From: Ustilaginoidea virens
Lineage: Eukaryota > Ascomycota > Sordariomycetes > Hypocreales > Clavicipitaceae
Direction: 5' to 3'
Assembly: GCF_000687475.1 (NCBI RefSeq)
Contig: NC_057317.1
Coordinates: forward strand, 186,001-250,000
DNA: 64,000 bases
Numbering within the stretch: the stretch's first letter is position 1; the number at the start of each line of letters is the position of its first letter. A model generated the notes under the pieces. The model was given only the letters and a program-made list of their open reading frames with translations. It was not told where the DNA came from and ran no database searches. A program made the position numbers and the translations under genes. Below are positions 45,035-55,821 of this stretch, piece after piece.

Positions 45035-48000
45035 ATGCTCAGCTTGTCCAACCCTAACAAGCCTCGTGCCCCCGGTCTGATGGCTAGATTGCTTCCCCGT
45101 CTTTTTACTTCGGCTTCCACTTGGCACGGCACCATGACATGGCTCAACGTACCTTCTCTTGCTCACGATTCCTCTGCCGAAGCTGTCCTCATGGCATTCG
45201 CGTCAATGGAGCTAGACATGGTGCTGGACCATTTACAGACTCAGAGGGATGGACTCAGCGATCAGGAGGCTGATGCTCGCCGTTCAATCAAGGGCCCAAA
45301 TGTCCTTCCAACTCACACGGCCCCCTCTTGGATCATCACGCTTCTCAAGGCTATTCCAAATCCGTTTAATGTCCTGCTCATTATCCTGGCAATTTTGAAT
45401 GCTGCTATTCCGCCTGGGTCCTGGGTACGTACTTGCGCAGAAACCACACAACACGACAGGAATCCTTGCTGACGCCTTTACTCCACAGAAAGGATTCATA
45501 GTCTTGGTCGTCATGGTCGTCATCTCGGTGCTGGTCCGTTTCTGGCAAGAGTATAGAAGCAGTGTCGCCGTCTTTGAGCTTCAGTCGTCGGTTACCACCA
45601 ATCTTGAAGTTCGCCGCCACAGTGGTGTTGTTCTGGACCAGAAACTTTCTACCCTAAGCGAGACGAGCTACAAAACCATGGACGAGGCCGACCTAGTTCC
45701 CGGTGACGTCGTCGTTTTGTCCCCCGGATCCGTCATTCCTGCAGACTGCATGATTTTGGAATCGTCTTTTCTCCGAATCAGCCAGTCGACCTGGACAGGC
45801 GAAACCGATCCTGTGCCCAAGACTGCGAGCGCGGCTGGCGAAAAAGGCTCGACCCTCTTTGACTTGAATAACATTGCTTTCATGGGAACGAGCGTCATCT
45901 CGGGCAACGGGGTGGCCGTGGTTCTCCGTACAGGCGCAGGTTTGTCCTCGACCTTTGTCTCAATAAGCACGACCTGCCTGCACAGGGACACTGATTTTTG
46001 TCCCATCAGACGTTCTTATTGCCAGCATGGCCAACGAGTTGAAGAAGCGTCGCCAAGCAAATTCTTTCCAAGTCGGTATCCGACACGTCAGCTACATGTT
46101 GATTGGATTTATGCTCATCATGGTTCCATTGGTACTGCGATACCTGGTCCCCCGGATGCTTCATCAGAAATCGAGCACTAACATTGTTTAGGTCCTGGGC
46201 ATATCGGGCTACACCACAAAGGACTGGAACGGGGCCGCGACGTACAGCATCAGTGTCGCCGTTGGCTTGGTACCAGAAATGCTTCCTGCCATTGTCAACG
46301 CCAACCTAGCCCGTGGTGCCTATGTGCTCTCCAAAATGAAGGCAATTGTCAAGCGTCTTGACGCGGTCCAGAACCTAGGCGCCATGACTGTGCTCTGCAG
46401 CGACAAGGTACGATTGTAGAAAAAACACATTGTTGCGATTGCTGCTGGAAAGAAACATGGACTTGGATCTGGGCTGGGCCTCACCCTGCTGACGCCATTG
46501 GCCCGCAGACAGGGACGCTGACCAAGGATGAAATCACACTCTGCCAATTCATCGACTACGCTGGCGACACCAACACGGACGTATTGAAGCTCGCAACCGT
46601 CGACTCCGTCCTCCAAGGCGCAAATGGCAACAACATTGACCGAGCCATCCTAGACTACACTATGCCCGACGGCCAGCCCGTCAACGTGGCACAATACGTC
46701 AAAATCGCCGCCATCCCCTTCAACTTTGAGCGCCGAAGATCGGCCTGCATTGTCCAAGGCGCCACTCGCACCAACCTCCTCATCGTCAAAGGCGCATTCG
46801 AGGAAGTCCTCCGCCTCTGCACCACGGTGCGACAAGGCGGCGTTACGCTGCCGCTGGACTGTCAGAAAAGGCAGACGCTCGTCCAACGTGCCGACGCGCT
46901 CAACAAAGACGGGTACCGCGTCCTCTTGGTGGCTGAAAAGAAGGTCGGCCAGGTCAACGCCGACGACGAAGAGGGCCTGCACGAGCTGGAGGACAACATG
47001 GTCCTTGAGGGCATGCTCACATTCATGGATCCGCCAAAGGACGACGCCGCGCAATCCATAGCGCAGCTGAAGGACCTCGGGGTGGAAGTCAAGGTTTTGA
47101 CGGGCGACAGCCTCGCCGTTGCCATCAACGTTTGCCAGCGTCTGCATCTCATTGGGCGGGACGACATCTCAAACGACGACGACGACGTGCAGGCCATCAC
47201 GGGACCAGAGCTGGCTCTTGTTGAAGGCACGGACTCGTTTGACAATGTGGTCAAGACGTGCAAGGTATTCGCCAAGCTGAGCCCGAATCAGAAGGCGAGC
47301 GTGGTGGCAAGTCTCCGCAAGGCAGGTCACTGCGTGGGCATGCTAGGGGATGGGATCAATGACTGCATGGCGCTGCGCAAAGCCGATGTCGGCATCTCGG
47401 TAGACTCTGGCGCCAGCGTTGCCAAAGATTGCGCCGACCTGGTGCTGACGCAGAAGGGGCTGGAAATAATGGTGACGAGCGTGACGACGGGCCGGCTTAC
47501 CCACGGCAACACAATCAAGTACATCAAGGTGAGTTTTATTGCCCGAACGTCTTCCCGAGTCCGACGCTAGCTCACTATTGCATGCGCCTCCTTAGATGGT
47601 GGCCTCGTCCAACTTTGGCAACGTCTTTAGCATGCTCGCAGCCTCGGCCTGGCTGCCCTTTACACCGGTAGGGAACCGAAGGCCGCGGCCCAAGGAAGCA
47701 AGCAAGCAAGCGCAAAGCTGACACGCCACACAGATGCTCGGCATTCAGATCCTGGCGCAGAACCTGCTGTACGACATTAGCCAAATCGCCATCCCCTGGG
47801 ATCGAGTAGACGCGGAATATCTCAAGACGCCCAAGAAGTGGCAGACATGGGGTATGCTTATTCGCTGGCAAAATGCAAAAGGAGCAGAGAGGCTGTTGCT
47901 AACGGCACCCAGATCTCCTCCGCTTTGTCGTAGTTCTCGGACCAACCAGCTCCGTCATTGACCTTCTCACCTTTACGCTGGGGTGGTTCTACTACGGCGT

Positions 48001-48459
48001 CAAGACGGCGGACGACGAAAGCGCCGTCAGGCTTTTTCAGACGCACTGGTTTCTGCAAGGGTAAATGGCCACGCCGGGGGAACTCCGCCCCCCCCCCCCC
48101 CCCCCCCTTTTTTTTTTTTTTTTGCTTTGTTTTGTTTTCTTTTCTTTTCTTTGGCTGCATCTCGTTCTCTGCTAACACATCCAAGGCTGCTCACGCAGAC
48201 GCTCATTGTGCACCTGTTGCGAACCGCCAAGGTCCCCTTTGTGCAGAGCCGCGCCGCGGTGCCGCTCTCGATTTCGACCGCGGCCATCATGGTGATTGGC
48301 TTTGTGATGACGTGGATCCCGCCTATTCAGCGGGCCTTTAGCTTTGAGCAGCCTGCGCCGACGTACGTGGGGTTTCTGGTTGCCGAGCTGGTGCTGTACT
48401 GCGTCGAGGTGCAGGTGGTCAAGATGATTTACGTGCGGGTTTTCCGTGCATGGCTGTGA
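45035..48459 (+). CDS. P-type ATPase, MgtA-like (type IIIB, Mg2+ transport)
   Basis: Nine exons: 45035-45424, 45489-45939, 46010-46131, 46192-46407, 46509-47528, 47596-47667, 47734-47851, 47913-48060, 48186-48459. All introns are GT-AG and the joined frame is 936 aa, close to bacterial MgtA (about 900). It is expected to move Mg2+ across the plasma membrane or an organelle membrane using ATP. Motifs: TGET in the actuator domain (residues 233-236), [12 protein letters not shown] in TM4 as in MgtA, the phosphorylation motif SDKTGT with Asp392 (an intron splits it between Lys393 and Thr394), VKGAFEEV in the nucleotide domain, DPPKDDA and GDGIND (about 674-679). Hydrophobic helices flank exon 1/2 and fill exons 6-9. 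The N-terminal 60 residues are not conserved in appearance. Intron 8 contains long C and T runs (48088-48123). Type IIIB pumps are common in bacteria and scattered in fungi. Confidence 0.93.
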
Positions 48460-49163
48460 GTGCATGGGTGTCAGTGAGGTGGTTGCTCGGGACGGGAATG
48501 GTTGTGTGTTTTGTACATTTGTGCATTGATGGGCCGCGTCTAGTCAGTCAATCGCGTGCCTTGCGACAATGGTTTGATACCGCGAGGGAGCTGCTGTCAA
48601 GACTGCTCGTAGGTCGCCAAGGCGAATTGTCCCTGCTCGACGTGTTTCCACGCGTGTCTACCCGCGAGTTGTCGTCGCCAAGTCCCTCTGCCCTCCCTCC
48701 CTCCTCTCTCGCGGACCGGATACCCTGCTGTGCCCAAGTGTTCTCCTTGCCTCCAGGTTTGCCCCGTCGATCCGAGTCGCACCGACGACAGCGACAGCCC
48801 CAGCCCATCATGACCAGATGACGGACGGTGCAGTCCGCGCAAGGCCGCACGCACAGGTCCGCTTGCCAGCCGCGCGCGACCCAGGCCCGGCCCAACACGT
48901 CCCTTTCAAACCTCTCTCTCTCCTGTCCCATTTGGTCTGGTTAGTCTACAAGCCATGGCGATGACCAACCAGCTTTTTTACACCCCGGTACCGCAGCACG
49001 CCGCCCCGTAGATGCAGCCGGCCGCCGCAAACCGCTCAAAAACAAAATAAAACGACGCGGGAAAAGGAAGAGAAAAAGAAAAGAAAGCCAGCCAGCCAAC
49101 CACGCCCAGCCAACGCCATGGGAGCGCCCCGCCCCGCCCCGCCCCGCCCCGCCCCGCCGGCCG
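48460..49163. other. Intergenic region between convergent genes
   Basis: 3' flanks of the ATPase (+) and the acetyltransferase (-). Six GCCCC units lie at 49126-49155, eight bases from the acetyltransferase stop codon. A possible 123-aa frame at 48450-48821 overlaps the ATPase end and is not convincing. Confidence 0.5.
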
Positions 49164-50708
49164 TCACTGCAGGAAGCGCCGGATGCTGCCGCCCACGTTC
49201 TCCAGGTCGAGCAGGAAGGTGTCGTGGCCAAACAGGCTCATCTGCTCGGTCAGCTCGACGTGGGTGACGCGGGCGTTGCCCCCGGCGCGCAGGGCGTCGG
49301 CAATCTCGCGCTGCTGCCAGGCCGGGAAGAGGATGTCGCTGGCGACGCCCATGACGAGGGTGGGGATGCCGCGCAGGGCGGACAGGCCCTCGGCCAGGTC
49401 GGCGGCGTCGGCGTCGGCTTCGGCAGCGTCCTGCGGCTGCTCCTGGTACGGCGAGGCGGGCAGGGTCAGGCTGCACTCCGGGGCGGGCGCGCGGCCTTGG
49501 CCGGCGGCGAGCTCGGCGCGGCGGGCGGCGCGGCGGGCGGCGGTGGCGGCCTGGGCCTGGGCGCCCAGGTCGAACAAGTCCATGGCCTTGCTGACGTAGA
49601 GCAGCGAGTTGGGGTCGTAGCCGAGGCACCACTTGTCGCCGGCGTGGTCGAGGTACGTCTCGACGAGAAAGTCGGGGCACAGGGCGGGCGGCTTGGCCGG
49701 GTCGGCGCGGCGGCGGCCGAAGCGGCGGTCCCACTCGGGCCCGGAGCGGTAGGTGACGGTGGCGATCTCGCGGGCCAGCTTCATGCCGGCGTGCGGGGGC
49801 ACGGCGTCGTAGTAGAAGCCCCGGTTCCAGAGGGGGTCCATCATCAGCACCTGGCGCTGGGTGTGGCGCATGGCGATGCCGTAGGGGTGGGAGCGCGCGC
49901 AGCCCGAGACGCTGACGACGCGGCGCACGCGCGAGGGGAACAGGGCGCCCGCCGCGAGGGCCTGCATGCCGCCCATGGAGCTGCCCACGGCGGCGTGCAG
50001 CGGCCCGACGCCCAGGTGCCGCAGCAGGCGGAACTGGGCGCGCACCATGTCCTGCACCGTCAGGACGGGGAAGCGCGTGGCGTAGCGCTCCCCGTTGCCC
50101 GGGTCGACGCTGCTCGGGCCCGTGGACCCGTGGCACCCGCCCAGCACGTTGGTGCACACCACGTGGAAGCGGTCCGTGTCGAGCGGCGCCCCGGGCCCGA
50201 TGAAGCGCTCCCACCACCCGGGCTGCGCGTTGGCGCGGGTCGACCGCGCGTGCGACGACGCCGAGAGCCCCGTGTGCAGCAGGATCGCGTTGCTGCCGTC
50301 GGCGTTGAGCTCGCCCCACGTCTCGTACGCGATGTCGAACTCGGGCAGGATGCCGCCCCAGTCCAGGAGCAGCGGCTCCTTGCAGCGGTACACCTCGGTC
50401 GCGCCCGACGTGTACGACGGCTCGGGGCCCGACGACGCCGACGCCGACGCCGACCCCAGCCTCGACTGCAGGCTGGCCGAGCGGCTTTCCAGCGCGTCTA
50501 GGCAGGGGAACGCCATGGCCGGGTTCGACGCCGCGCCGGCCCTCGACGAGAAGGGGTGCCGGGCCCGAGGGGCATGGTCACGCAGACGAGCCGACGACGG
50601 CCGTGTCGGTGCCGGTGCCGGTGTCGGTATCGGTGTCGGTGTCGGTGCTGGTGTCTGGAGGGCGAGTGGTTTCGAGAGCTGGCGGGCGACCTTGACCAGC
50701 CGCGTCAT
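49164..50708 (-). CDS. cysA: Serine/homoserine O-acetyltransferase (CysA/MetX-like)
   Basis: Single exon, 514 aa. An alpha/beta-hydrolase acyltransferase that transfers acetyl from acetyl-CoA to serine (or homoserine), feeding cysteine/methionine synthesis. The nucleophile elbow is [10 protein letters not shown] (Ser244); acid and base are Asp458 ([10 protein letters not shown]) and His495 (FGHDTFLL). The blocks [29 protein letters not shown] and [17 protein letters not shown] match the fungal serine O-acetyltransferase branch (A. nidulans CysA, S. pombe Cys2) better than true MetX, as I recall those families; substrate is therefore inferred. The N-terminal 60 residues are basic and Thr/Pro-rich, consistent with a mitochondrial presequence. 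ATG 50706-50708 was chosen for that reason; an upstream in-frame ATG at 50858 would add 50 residues. An Ala/Arg/Glu/Asp-rich insert (about 383-440) interrupts the fold. Confidence 0.9.
   Translation of the reverse strand: MTRLVKVARQLSKPLALQTPAPTPTPIPTPAPAPTRPSSARLRDHAPRARHPFSSRAGAASNPAMAFPCLDALESRSASLQSRLGSASASASSGPEPSYTSGATEVYRCKEPLLLDWGGILPEFDIAYETWGELNADGSNAILLHTGLSASSHARSTRANAQPGWWERFIGPGAPLDTDRFHVVCTNVLGGCHGSTGPSSVDPGNGERYATRFPVLTVQDMVRAQFRLLRHLGVGPLHAAVGSSMGGMQALAAGALFPSRVRRVVSVSGCARSHPYGIAMRHTQRQVLMMDPLWNRGFYYDAVPPHAGMKLAREIATVTYRSGPEWDRRFGRRRADPAKPPALCPDFLVETYLDHAGDKWCLGYDPNSLLYVSKAMDLFDLGAQAQAATAARRAARRAELAAGQGRAPAPECSLTLPASPYQEQPQDAAEADADAADLAEGLSALRGIPTLVMGVASDILFPAWQQREIADALRAGGNARVTHVELTEQMSLFGHDTFLLDLENVGGSIRRFLQ
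50607..50653. repeat. GGTGTC/GGTGCC hexamer repeat in coding sequence
   Basis: About eight degenerate hexamers encoding the Thr-Pro/Ala-Pro tract of the acetyltransferase presequence (residues about 20-35). Length multiples of 6 keep the frame. Confidence 0.8.
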
Positions 50709-51427
50709 TTTTTCCAAGACGCTTGGGAAACTGCTTTCCCCCCCCGCAAAAGCGACAATCGAAAGGAAGGAGGAAGTTGAGTTGGGCCGAGCCCATCCAT
50801 GTTCGTCGACGGACGAGTTCGGAGGCGGATGAGTAAGCAGGCGGTTCTCGCCAAGCACACCATTTCACGTGCCCCAAGGGATACTTGGCCCCCCTCGAGC
50901 ATGTTGACGAGAAGGGACGCACTGGCTGCTCGGCGCAAAATGTTTCCCGGCGCATCGGGCCCAGTCGATCGATTGATGGCCTGTCCTTGGAACAAATAAA
51001 TCGATGCATGTTGCAATAGCGTCGTGCCGGCATCCGCTCCGGCATCCGCTCCGGCATCCGCTCCGGCATCCGCTCCGGCATCCGCCCCAGAAGTGGCTAC
51101 GGGCGGCAGTTTGCGGTAGCAGAGGCATGCACGGACAGAGAGCATGGCTGTCGCAAACGTCTCCGCTAGCAGCGCGGCCATGCCGGGCTCGGCTGCTTAG
51201 ACTCATGCTTTACCACTTATCAACCAACAGCTGTCCGACCAGCGATATATACACGCCTATGTACAGCAGACGCAAAACATATCCCAGATACCCAATACAT
51301 CCCACGGTCATCCAATCTTCGTGTCAAGCCCTGATTCTTTGCCCTTCCCAGCCAGCAGGCTGTACTCGGGGAAAAAAAACGAAAAAAAGAAAAAAAGAAA
51401 AAAAGTCATTCCCTGTACACCCCCCTG
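50709..51427. other. Upstream region of the acetyltransferase gene
   Basis: Promoter side of the minus-strand acetyltransferase and 3' flank of the next minus-strand gene. Holds the 12-bp minisatellite at 51027-51086 and an A-rich GAAAAAAAG stretch at 51370-51403. Confidence 0.5.
51027..51086. repeat. 12-bp tandem repeat x5
   Basis: Five copies of CCGGCATCCGCT (the last ends CC). Lies about 320 bp upstream of the acetyltransferase ATG. Open frames through it are repeat artefacts. Confidence 0.93.
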
Positions 51428-53515
51428 CTAAATGTGGGTTGCGGCAAAATGGGCGGCACTCGGCGACTTGAACGGAGACGTACATCTGTCGTGGTTTACC
51501 AATAAAGGCAAACTTGCTGCCGCCAATCTCGGAGGCGCCTTCTTTGCCATGACGCGTCCGGAGTTTCCAGCGCTGGACCTCGGTCGCCCGTCAATCGATG
51601 GAAATTCGCCCACCGTTGCTGCTGAGCCTGGGGGCTCGTGGCCATTGGCCGGCCCGAATGTGTTGTTGCTCGAGCCGGACAGGCTCGTCTCTAACGATGG
51701 CAATGTCGGGCTGGGCATAAGCGCCGTGGCTGAAGTTGGCGTGGAGAGGCCCGGGCTCCCTCCAAAGCTCGCGCACGCGCGATTCGGTGTCAGCGGCGCA
51801 GGCATAGCCGATCGACGAGGCTTGGACCGGTCAAAATCCAGCCATGCGGGAAATGACAAGACCCCCGAGTCCGGCGCGACGTCGGGCGTGGGCGCTGGGC
51901 TAGTCTGAGGGGTCTGAGGGGGTTCCAGTCGACGCCCGCGGGGCAGGCCTTTGGAGACGGGAAAGTCTCCTCTCAAAGGGGGCTTCGAAAACGGACTGCA
52001 GGGCAGTCTCTGTCCGGGCCAGGCCCGAGTCTCATCCAAGCCCTTGTGGCGACCGTCACTGCTCAAGTCTGTTGGCGACCCATCCGGGCTTCTTGTACTC
52101 GGTTCCAAGCCATCAAGCGGGGGTGCAAATGCAAGGGATCGGAGTGGCCTTGGCGGCGGGGCTCGGCACGAGCTGGCCGAACCGAAGCGAGACTGGAAGC
52201 CTTGCCGCGGTCTGAACCTTGCCGACTCTCCGGGAGGCTGAGGAAGCTGATCAATCAACGCAGAGTTGCTTGTTTGGTCCTCGGAAGCCTGCGTCGGTGC
52301 CGGCGAAGCTGACCCTTCCCGCTCCCCGGCGTGGGGCCCAGAAACCGACCAACTGCTGAGCCGTTTGTTCGGCTTGACTTGCCCATCGTTGGACGAGCCT
52401 CGGGATAGTCGTGAAGTCATGACATGTTCCAAGCAAGTCGTTTCCTCCCCGACGGTGGTATTGCTCGCAGTCTTGGTCACCGTCTCTCCGAAGTCAAAGT
52501 CCGCAAAGTTACCGCTGAACCTTTCCGTTGACAAATGCATCGTAGTTGCGCGGCGGTGTCCTTCCTCAAACTCTAGGGCGCAACTCGGTCTTCTAGGTTG
52601 GTGGAAGGCCAAAGTGTCGCGTCTGACGGGGACGTTTCGGACAACTGGACCTTCGGTGCGCTCTTCGCTCGTTCCTCGGACAGATGTTGCTGGGCTGGGC
52701 AAAGGCTCCATTTCCGGGACATCTGACTGTGTCAACGCGCCGGAAGCATTGGCTTTGAATTCGCCAGCCGAGGGATAGATGCCAGAGGTGTCATCGTTGA
52801 GGGATGATGAGGCTGCTGCGTCGGAATATCTGTGTGATGCTGGCGGCGATGGATGCCCATTAAGGATGACGGTTTCTTCGGCTGAATTTTGGGCGTGACT
52901 GGGCGCAGGATATCCAGAGGCCGTCGCAGCGGCAGCGGCGGCGGCGGCGGCGGCGGTTGCTGTTGTCGGCTTGCTCGGTTCCACACGGCCGTGTGCCCCA
53001 TCCGTCTGGCCTACGTTGCTCGGGGGGGTAACAGCGACAGCTGGAACCGTCGCAGCAACCGCGGCAGCAGGCCCGGGGCGCTGGCTCGTCTGGTCCTTGC
53101 CAAAGTGAACGTCCAACGGGTTCACCCACTCTGCGTTCCTCGATGCCGCAGGTCTGTTCGGGTTTCCGGGTCGAATTCCGGAACCACCCAAGGCGGCAGG
53201 CAGAGCGGCGACGGGGCCGAGATGCAAATCCGAGGAGACGTGTCGCAAACTGCCCACGCTTGGCCGTCGCTTCGGGGGCTCCAAATCCACCAATGACGAG
53301 GTCACGGCGCGGTTCTTGAAAACGGAGCGCCAGTTGGAGCTGCCCTGTGCCGAGTTTGGGGTCGCTGGACAGGTATCCGACGTCGGAAGCTGCGGCCGCG
53401 AGAAGTTGTGGCCAAAGTACTGGCCCTCACCCAAGGTGTTTTGGTCGACGCGGTTCCGCTTGTGCGGCGCCTTGGTTTCCTTGGCTCCGCTGCGACGGTT
53501 CCTGATGAGCAGCAA
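51428..53515 (-). CDS. Large disordered protein, unknown function
   Basis: Single open frame of 695 aa from ATG 53513-53515. The reading is rich in Ser, Pro, Ala and Gly with few hydrophobic residues, so mostly disordered. Short segments look conserved-like: NWRSVFKNRAVTSSL and PPKRRPSVGSLRHVSSDLH (about 60-95), AEWVNPLDVHFGK (about 128), FSGNFADFDFGETV (about 333), FPVSKGLPRGRRLEPPQTP (about 525). A polyalanine tract (about 185-200) comes from a GCC/GCN repeat at 52920-52960. No signal peptide or membrane segment. Several Ser-Pro and Arg-x-x-Ser sites would suit a phosphorylated scaffold or regulator; that is inference. The length of an uninterrupted frame in GC-rich DNA and the unbroken S/P-rich composition support it as a real gene. 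Confidence 0.7.
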   Translation of the reverse strand: MLLIRNRRSGAKETKAPHKRNRVDQNTLGEGQYFGHNFSRPQLPTSDTCPATPNSAQGSSNWRSVFKNRAVTSSLVDLEPPKRRPSVGSLRHVSSDLHLGPVAALPAALGGSGIRPGNPNRPAASRNAEWVNPLDVHFGKDQTSQRPGPAAAVAATVPAVAVTPPSNVGQTDGAHGRVEPSKPTTATAAAAAAAAAATASGYPAPSHAQNSAEETVILNGHPSPPASHRYSDAAASSSLNDDTSGIYPSAGEFKANASGALTQSDVPEMEPLPSPATSVRGTSEERTEGPVVRNVPVRRDTLAFHQPRRPSCALEFEEGHRRATTMHLSTERFSGNFADFDFGETVTKTASNTTVGEETTCLEHVMTSRLSRGSSNDGQVKPNKRLSSWSVSGPHAGEREGSASPAPTQASEDQTSNSALIDQLPQPPGESARFRPRQGFQSRFGSASSCRAPPPRPLRSLAFAPPLDGLEPSTRSPDGSPTDLSSDGRHKGLDETRAWPGQRLPCSPFSKPPLRGDFPVSKGLPRGRRLEPPQTPQTSPAPTPDVAPDSGVLSFPAWLDFDRSKPRRSAMPAPLTPNRACASFGGSPGLSTPTSATALMPSPTLPSLETSLSGSSNNTFGPANGHEPPGSAATVGEFPSIDGRPRSSAGNSGRVMAKKAPPRLAAASLPLLVNHDRCTSPFKSPSAAHFAATHI

Positions 53516-55564
53516 TTAATACGGGCCATTTTTGGTCGGATGGCCGGCCTAGCGGCGAAGTGGCAGAACATACTGGGATTTTTTCCTGTCACTGCCGAGC
53601 TTCAATCCAAACAAGGAGACCATTTTCCCACGCTGTAAGCAGGAAAGAAAAGGAAGGCAGGAAAGAGAAAAAGAACGAAAAAAAGAACAAAAAAAAAAAA
53701 AGAGAGAGCGAGTAGGGAACGATGGGCTGGAATTAGCCCTTCCGGATGATGAGCTCGCCGTGGAGCTTCACCTGCCGGCAATTTCAGCGCGTCACAAGCA
53801 GGAGAGCCTCGCAATGTTGCCAGACGGGTTTCCGGAAAGAGTAGGTCGGTTCACGGGGGGGGGGGGCGCAGATTCCGTGGCAGGCTGGACGGGCGCATTC
53901 GGTGAGCTGACCAAATCGCAGTTGCAGCCTCCTCGGCCTTTCGGCGTCTTTGAGCAGGTCTGGTTGGTTTGGCGCCGGCGGAAATGCCAGCACTGAGGTG
54001 CTCGAGCAAACCAGGGGCGCCCAAGGAGGGCCAGGTTTTGGAAACGAAGCGAACGAGTCTTGGTCGGCAGCAGGAAAAGAGACAAACGAGTCTGGTCGGT
54101 CGACAGCTGGTCGGCCGACAGCAGGGGCCGGGCGGAGCTGGCTCTTTCCTCGCCACCCACCAGGTGCTGCGCGGGAAGGAGCAACTAACTGGCCGACTAC
54201 CTATGTAATGTAACTGACCGCCGACTGATGACTTCAATGTTAGGTACTGACCAACCGACTGGCTGGGCGACGCGGACCAGCGCCGGGCAAAGGACAGGAG
54301 AAGGAGAGGGCCAGACGTCTGGCGACGAGAGTGAGCCTGGAGAACAGAGGGAAGATGCGCTCGACGGCGGGATCCTGCGGCAGGAACTTTGAATGCGTCG
54401 AAAGAAAAGGGCCCGGGGGCGAAAAGGGCTTTCTTGGAAAAGGCGAGAGATATAGAGGCTCCAAGGTCCCCCCCTTGCCGACCTGAATAAGTGACCCCCG
54501 ACGGACCCATCGTCAGTCGTCAATGTAGGTCGGTCACCGTCAACCCCCCTTGCGCCCCTTACCCGCCAAGCCGTCTGACTAAGGTCTGCGAGGCCGACCC
54601 CGTCTTGCAAGCCCTGTCGAATGGATCGCCGGACCGGCATGGGCTTGCAACTCGGACTATGAGCATGGGCCTGGGATTGACGGGTCAGGGTTCATTGGTC
54701 TGGGGGGCTTGATTGACGAGCCCACCACCACCAGGCTGGGTCTGCCACGAGTGGACCAAGGCAATACTTGACTACCAGTTGGACATTATTTTATAGGTAT
54801 CAAATAGTATGAATACTGTGAACGTGGAGCTGTGGGTTCGGGCAGCAGGACACCGGACCCGGCCCCCGTAGCGCCAGAGCCAGCGCCAGCGGCAGCCGCA
54901 TAGGCAGCAGCCGCCCGTTTCCCAGAGGCCTGGGCAATTGAAGCCCACTGAAGCCTTGCCTGAAGCTCGACCGACCCGGGGGGGGGGGGCTGCATCCGTC
55001 ATTGGGCCCTGCCAAATCCCGCTCGAACCGCCCCAGGTATACGAATGATACCTACATGTACCTGCCCGGCAGACAGCCACACAGACAGCCACACTGGCCC
55101 GAGGCCAATCAGCCCCCCCCGGCTCACCAGCGCGCTAGTGCTTTTTTCGCAAGAGCCAGGCCGTTTCCCGTTTTCGTTAAATTGGCTGCTGGGTGCGCGG
55201 CGCGGCAAATCAACGGCAGTCAAACTCTTCGCGGCAACCTATGTCTGGAGGCGGTGCAACGTGCCAGGTGCCATGTACTACTGTAGGTGCCGAGAGCGGG
55301 CAGCTGGTTAGGGGCTGGGGTGACTGTCGTTGCCTAGGTACCTGCGGAGTACCTGGGTAGGTAACCTCAACCAGCACCCGGTGCACGTACGTGTACTTGT
55401 ACCGAGCAGGTCAACAACTGGACGCCGCAAACTGGTGCTTGGCGGTTGCCCAGAAGCTTCTGCAATAATTGACCGCCGCCATGCACGCATCATCGTCTTG
55501 GGCAAACAATTGACAACATTGAAATAAAACGACGCCACGGCCGAGACAAAGAGGGAAACATGGC

Positions 55565-55595
<31 letters not shown>

Positions 55596-55821
55596 CGCCG
55601 CCGTTGATCCCTCCGACCTGCTTTTTGCGGGCCATTTCGCCGTCAGCTCGCACGTTGCTTCCCATCTTACCGTCCTTGTACACACAAAGTTCAACGCCAT
55701 GGACACCACCCACCTCCAGCATCCCCCCATCCCATTCCCAAGCATCCCCAAGCATCCCCAAGCATCCAGCCTCATCATTCTCATCCCGCCCCCCAGCCCA
55801 GAGGCTGCTCCCCGCCCTCAC
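53516..55821. other. Intergenic region, no confident gene
   Basis: 5' flank of the disordered-protein gene and 3' flank of ISY1. Contains A/G-rich sequence (53640-53712), imperfect GGTCGG/CGACAG repeats (54060-54130), G run (54979-54988), TACCTAGGTA-type motifs (55330-55365) and a run of about 30 A (55563-55592). Open frames here lack recognisable domains. Confidence 0.5.

Noticed and set aside
49036..50501. Long frames overlapping the acetyltransferase on both strands
   Set aside because: Shadows of the GC-rich acetyltransferase gene; strongly biased Arg/Pro/Gly/Val composition, no motifs.
53602..54640. Minus-strand frames of 130-219 codons
   Set aside because: Ser/Arg/Pro-rich frames in the 5' flank of the disordered-protein gene, no motif and mutual overlap.
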